Below are positions 60,918-64,000 of a stretch of 64,000 bases of DNA, piece after piece (the first letter of the stretch is position 1; the number at the start of each line of letters is the position of its first letter). The translations under genes and the position numbers were made by a program. This DNA is from Planococcus donghaensis MPA1U2 (lineage in GTDB: Bacteria; Bacillota; Bacilli; Bacillales_A; Planococcaceae): the NCBI RefSeq assembly GCF_000189395.1, contig NZ_AEPB01000057.1, forward strand, positions 1 through 64,000, in the 5' to 3' direction. The notes beneath the pieces were generated by a model. The model saw only the letters and a list, made by a program, of their open reading frames with translations, did no database searches and was not told the origin of the DNA.

Positions 60918-61241
60918 ATGACTGAAGATCAATTCTTTAACGACTTACAAAGGAGTCTAAATCAGGCGATTGACCACGCGAAAGGAAAACCTTCAAAAAC
61001 TAGAACCAAAACAGTCGAGATAAAAGAACTAGCTAACTTTACAGCTGAAGACATTAAAACACTCCGCTTGCAGATGCAGCTGACTCAAAAATCTTTTGCT
61101 GCACTCATGGGCGTATCGATTAAATCTGTAGAGTCTTGGGAACGTGGAACCAACCATCCAAGTGGCTCAGCCTCTCGCCTATTGGAAATTTTGAGAAACG
61201 AACCTCAAGTAGCTGAACAACAGGAGATTATCTCTGTTTAG
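60918..61241 (+). CDS. HigA/NadS-like helix-turn-helix antitoxin
   Basis: A 107-aa protein. The C-terminal HTH_3 domain reads LRLQMQLTQKSFAALMGVSI (50-69) followed by KSVESWERGTNHPSGSA. The N-terminal 45 residues are likely the toxin-binding arm. It follows the toxin by 6 bp (AAAGGGTG site) and presumably represses the operator at 60514-60530. A terminator follows 26 bp later. Confidence 0.9.
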   Translation: MTEDQFFNDLQRSLNQAIDHAKGKPSKTRTKTVEIKELANFTAEDIKTLRLQMQLTQKSFAALMGVSIKSVESWERGTNHPSGSASRLLEILRNEPQVAEQQEIISV

Positions 61242-61267
61242 TTGATTTTAAGTATGTCAATTAAAAG

Positions 61268-61299
61268 ACCATTATCTTTTTTTAGATAATGGTTTTTTG
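61268..61299 (+). terminator. Terminator of the toxin-antitoxin operon
   Basis: A perfect 10-bp stem ACCATTATCT / AGATAATGGT with a 6-nt loop and a six-T run. Confidence 0.9.
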
Positions 61300-61366
61300 T
61301 TGATTGTATTGAAGCACTTCTTAACATCTATATAGTGAACTCAATTCAAGCTGATTGACCCAAACC

Positions 61367-61459
61367 CAGCGCCGGCGCGTCCACGGGCTAGGCGGAGCGA
61401 AAAGACGGATACTCTTTCCGGCTTAGCGCGTGAGCCATGCCCAAAGCGACCGAAGCGCA
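61367..61459. repeat. GGCGCGTCCACGG structured repeat, copy B
   Basis: AGCGCCGGCGCGTCCACGGG opens it. The stem uses GGGC-TA-GGC-GGA-GCG-A-AAG-A-CGGA paired with TCCG-G-CTT-AG-CGC-GTGA-GCC-AT-GCCC, then AAAGCGACCGAAGCGC. The paired middle differs from copies A and C but is complementary. It lies in the 504-bp gap 61242-61745, which otherwise shows the terminator and a doubtful open frame. Confidence 0.8.
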
Positions 61460-61745
61460 ACTTAACTCGTAACTGTGTCTTTCCATAGACAACTCCCCCA
61501 AAAACATCCTATTGACAACCCAAAACAGATTGGATAAGATTACTTCAACAGAATAACCGTAAAATTTAAACTGGTAACCAGGTGCTGTTTCAGGCTTAAG
61601 CAGGCAGTTAATAAGTTTCTTATTGATTGGATGAAGAAGTGTGGAGAATCATTGGTTAAAAGCATGGTAGGACGGGATATTTTTATATCTGCATTTGTTG
61701 CAGGTGTAGAAGTATGCCGTTTTTCTTTATTAGGAGGAACAATAT

Positions 61746-62120
61746 ATGGAGCATAGTAAATGGACAAAAGGATCTTTAGAAGCGGAGATCAGCAAAACCT
61801 TAACCCAGTGGGAAAAAGATTTTTTAGGCAGAGGTTCTGTTTCGGTAAAAACAGATATTCTCCGGGATATGCTGGTCATTTCGTTAAGCGGCGTTTTGAC
61901 ACCTGCCGAGTATCAATTATGCAGTGCCAAAGAAGGGTTATTGGCCGTTAAACGAATGCGATCAGATTTAGTGGAGTCCGGACGTGAGTTTTTAGGGAAC
62001 CTTATACAAGAGCTAACAGGAGAAGAAGTGAAAAGCTTCCATACCGATATTAGCACCCATACTGGAGAACGCATCATGGTTTTTCGGTTATCTGGAAATC
62101 TACAGGAAAAATTACAATAA
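61746..62120 (+). CDS. DUF2294-family protein
   Basis: A 124-aa single-domain protein matching DUF2294 (EISKTLTQWEKDFLGRGSVS; ILRDMLVISLSGVLTPAEYQ; GREFLGNLIQELTGEEVKSF). Proteins of this family occur next to Na+/bicarbonate and related transporters and their role is unknown. The ATG has AGGAGG 8 bp upstream. A strong hairpin terminator separates it from the SbtA-like gene, so the two may be expressed at different levels. Confidence 0.85.
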   Translation: MEHSKWTKGSLEAEISKTLTQWEKDFLGRGSVSVKTDILRDMLVISLSGVLTPAEYQLCSAKEGLLAVKRMRSDLVESGREFLGNLIQELTGEEVKSFHTDISTHTGERIMVFRLSGNLQEKLQ

Positions 62121-62165
62121 GCATATATGGGAGACTTTCAGAACAAGGCAACTTGGGCTGCGGGT

Positions 62166-62232
62166 AAACCGGTACCATCTAATTGGCGATGAGCTTATTC
62201 ATCATTGTCAATTAGATGGTACCGGTTTTTTT
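62166..62232 (+). terminator. Strong terminator/attenuator between DUF2294 and the SbtA-like gene
   Basis: A 19-bp near-perfect stem AAACCGGTACCATCTAATTG with complement at 62209-62228, extended by an inner CGATGA / TCAT pairing, followed by a seven-T run. Confidence 0.9.
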
Positions 62233-62281
62233 ATAAAGAAATCTGCACCATACAATCGATTACAAAGGAGAACTGATCATT

Positions 62282-63304
62282 ATGTACGATATCATGATTC
62301 AAAATTTATTGTCCCCTGTCGTTTTATTTTTTGTACTGGGGGTCATTGCCGCTTTAGTTAAATCTGATTTAAAATTTCCTGCTGGCTTGAGTGAAGCCTT
62401 AAGCATCTACTTGTTAGTGGCTATCGGCATTAAAGGCGGCATGGAGCTGTCTCATTACGAGCTCCACACCGTTATTAAACCGATTGCTGGAACTTTGCTT
62501 TTGGGCATTACCATTCCAGTGCTTGTGTTGATTGCACTTCTCGCGATGAAGATGGATCTTCATAATTCCATCGGACTTGCGGCTACATATGGTTCTGTCA
62601 GCATTGTCACATACGGAGCCGCCATCTCCTTCCTTGAAAAGAAACAGATCAGCTATGAAGGATTTATGAATGCATTAGTGGTTTTATTGGAAAGTCCGGC
62701 CATCATCATATCGCTGCTGCTGTTGCGAATTCTACATAAAACCGATTCAGGAGATTTGTTAGAAGCTCCCGGAACTCCCAAAAAGTTCGGTCTAAATTTT
62801 GCTTCCCTTATGAACCTGTTCGATAAAGAAGTGCTACGTGACAGCTTATTGGGCAAAAGTGTCCTACTGTTGATGGGCAGTTTGATCATCGGCTGGTTGG
62901 TAGGACAAAAAGCTGAATCGATTGTTAAACCGCTGTTTATCGATCTTTATGGAAGCATCTTAATACTTTTCCTATTAAATATGGGGTTGATCGCAGGAGA
63001 GCGCCTCCCTGAAATCAGCAAGCACGGCTGGAAAATCCTCTTATTTGGTCTATGTGTTCCGCTAATTGGTGGAAGCGCTGGCGTCTTAGTAGGAAATTTG
63101 GTTGGCCTATCGCTTGGAGGTGTGGTCTTGATGGCTGTGCTGGCGGGAAGCTCTTCTTATATCGCCGCCCCGGCAGCTTTGCGGACGTCCGTTCCGGAGG
63201 CAAACCCATCCATTTATCTCGGTCTGTCTCTTGGTGTTACCTTCCCGTTCAATTTAATCGTTGGCATTCCTTTCTACTTTGCTTTAGCGCAATTCACTCA
63301 TTAA
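62282..63304 (+). CDS. SbtA-like sodium-dependent bicarbonate transporter family protein
   Basis: A 340-aa membrane protein with ten hydrophobic segments in two halves, matching the SbtA/DUF897 family: LPFSYG-like SIYLLVAIGIKGGMELSHYE near 40-60, VSIVTYGAAISFLEKK near 105-125, GAGERLPEISKHG-type and AGSSSYIAAPAALRTSVPEA near 290-310. SbtA imports bicarbonate with sodium. No SbtB-type regulator or carbonic anhydrase is adjacent. The ATG has AAAGGAG 8 bp upstream. Transport substrate is inferred. Confidence 0.88.
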   Translation: MYDIMIQNLLSPVVLFFVLGVIAALVKSDLKFPAGLSEALSIYLLVAIGIKGGMELSHYELHTVIKPIAGTLLLGITIPVLVLIALLAMKMDLHNSIGLAATYGSVSIVTYGAAISFLEKKQISYEGFMNALVVLLESPAIIISLLLLRILHKTDSGDLLEAPGTPKKFGLNFASLMNLFDKEVLRDSLLGKSVLLLMGSLIIGWLVGQKAESIVKPLFIDLYGSILILFLLNMGLIAGERLPEISKHGWKILLFGLCVPLIGGSAGVLVGNLVGLSLGGVVLMAVLAGSSSYIAAPAALRTSVPEANPSIYLGLSLGVTFPFNLIVGIPFYFALAQFTH

Positions 63305-63341
63305 ATCTAAAAGAATCATGGGAGTCATTTGATGAACATAG

Positions 63342-63383
63342 AAAAAGAGGTGTTGGAATAGACTCATTCCAACACCTCTTTTA
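63342..63383 (+). terminator. Terminator of the SbtA-like gene
   Basis: A perfect 17-bp stem AAAAGAGGTGTTGGAAT and complement around AGACTC, followed by T. Confidence 0.9.
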
Positions 63384-63463
63384 TCATAATTGTTTCTGGT
63401 ATTAGCGAATAACCTGTTTAGAAAAGTGGCTATGTTCCTACTATGAATAAAGAGAACCACATA

Positions 63464-63558
63464 CTAGCGACGGCGCGTCCAAGGGCTAGGCGAAGTAAGA
63501 AGACAGGTGGGTTTCCTGGCTTCTTGCGAAAGCCATGCCCAAAGCGCCGGAGCGATTT
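63464..63558. repeat. GGCGCGTCCACGG structured repeat, copy C
   Basis: TAGCGACGGCGCGTCCAAGG opens it. The stem is GGGC-TA-GGC-GAAGT-AAGAAG-A-CAGG with CCTG-G-CTTCTT-GCGAAA-GCC-AT-GCCC, then AAAGCGCCGGAGCGA. Together with the terminator it fills the 331-bp gap. Confidence 0.8.
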
Positions 63559-63635
63559 GTATCCCAGAAGATCTGGTAAACAACTCGAATAACCACAAGT
63601 CGGTCTTTAGTCAAAGACTGATCCCCTATATTTTA

Positions 63636-64000
63636 TTAAAGCCCAATAACATCCACAGCATTCGTAGCATCCGCCTTACTATGCCCTTCAAACTCCAATT
63701 GCTCAATTAGTCCAGATCTTGAGAAAGACGTGTACTCGATGTAGGTCTCTGCCGCTAAAATCGCTTGTTCGCTCCAATCAACAGTGATTTCGTCTACTGC
63801 GTATGTCGCATTGTCGCTACTATAGCCTTCAAATTCTAATTGTTCGATAAGGCCCGTTCTTGAAAAAGCAGTATACGCGATATAGTTTCCAGCCGCTTGT
63901 ACTGCTTGCTCGCTCCAATCTGCATCGATTTTTTCTGCAGCAAATGTAGCATCCGCGTTACTAAATCCTTCGAATTCCAATTGGTCGATCAATCCGCTTT
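63636..64000 (-). CDS. Ltp-type repeat protein, C-terminal part (5' end beyond window)
   Basis: The frame is open to the window edge and ends at 63636. It shows two full repeats and part of a third of about 47 residues: LIEQLEFEGYSSDNATYAVD, then ITVDWSEQAILAAETYIEYT and SFSRSG. This is the repeat of Ltp-family 'host cell surface-exposed lipoproteins' found in phages and Bacillota, where some members block phage DNA injection. The N-terminal part, which would show a signal peptide, is not in the window. The last repeat is truncated at DVIGL before the stop. Confidence 0.85.
   Translation of the reverse strand, partial: SGLIDQLEFEGFSNADATFAAEKIDADWSEQAVQAAGNYIAYTAFSRTGLIEQLEFEGYSSDNATYAVDEITVDWSEQAILAAETYIEYTSFSRSGLIEQLEFEGHSKADATNAVDVIGL

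Noticed and set aside
61538..61756. Open plus-strand frame of 72 codons before the DUF2294 gene (ends SLLGGTIYGA)
   Set aside because: No start codon with a ribosome binding site before codon 32, it overlaps the DUF2294 start, and the sequence is not family-like; perhaps a remnant.
1..64000. tRNA or rRNA genes
   Set aside because: No cloverleaf-like or rRNA-conserved stretches were recognised by eye; a covariance search could still find small RNAs.

Overview
The window looks like chromosomal DNA of a low-to-mid GC Bacillota, most plausibly Planococcaceae (Planococcus or a relative). The reasons are strong AGGAGG-type ribosome binding sites with frequent GTG/TTG starts, lipoprotein signal peptides, Bacillus-type families (DUF421/YetF, YqjA-like exporter, PrpE-like phosphatase, beta-glucoside-type PTS, TRAP and AbgT transporters) and an Ltp-type repeat protein at the right edge. 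The genus is inference. No rRNA, tRNA or CRISPR array was seen.

The left half (1-34.5 kb) is metabolic and mostly on the minus strand. It holds: (i) a LacI-controlled operon of permease, aldehyde dehydrogenase and iron alcohol dehydrogenase, with two operator palindromes 30 bp apart; (ii) a small stress pair (antibiotic-biosynthesis monooxygenase and DJ-1/PfpI protein) and a DUF421 protein; (iii) an Abg-like cluster of three M20 hydrolases, a regulator and an AbgT transporter, probably for uptake and hydrolysis of acylated or aminobenzoyl amino acids; (iv) a QorB-like gene broken by a stop codon; (v) a sucrose regulon (LacI regulator, PTS EIIBCA, sucrose-6-phosphate hydrolase, fructokinase) with three promoter operators plus a 30-bp palindrome between scrA and sacA; (vi) scattered single genes (exporter, LVIVD-repeat secreted protein, phosphatase, aldo/keto reductase, amidase); (vii) a maleate isomerase-like gene with a complete TRAP transporter, lying between two copies of the same terminator-plus-gene-end.

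The region 33-53 kb is accessory. It holds hypothetical and membrane proteins, a 1247-aa helicase fused to a Vsr-like nuclease, a PQQ-type sugar dehydrogenase lipoprotein, a short UvrA paralogue, a frameshifted DUF5677-like gene, a CGNR zinc-finger protein and a peroxiredoxin. It is peppered with at least ten copies of one 110-165 bp palindromic repeat. The copies share one orientation, several abut minus-strand stop codons, and each intact copy carries a hairpin followed by T-rich sequence, so they look like a mobile terminator or MITE. One copy has replaced the 5' end of a gene, and a 220-bp piece around another has been duplicated.

The region 51.6-61.3 kb is a defence island. A tight three-gene operon (unknown protein, SecB-like chaperone, probable PD-(D/E)XK nuclease) is the best candidate for an undescribed system. 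It is followed by a Schlafen/AlbA_2 protein, a type I restriction-modification system (hsdS, hsdM, hsdR) and a HigB/HigA-type toxin-antitoxin pair. Two further structured repeat types sit in the hsdM-hsdR gap. One recurs near 61.4 and 63.5 kb with compensatory stem changes. The window ends with a DUF2294 gene, an SbtA-like bicarbonate transporter and the 3' part of an Ltp-repeat gene.
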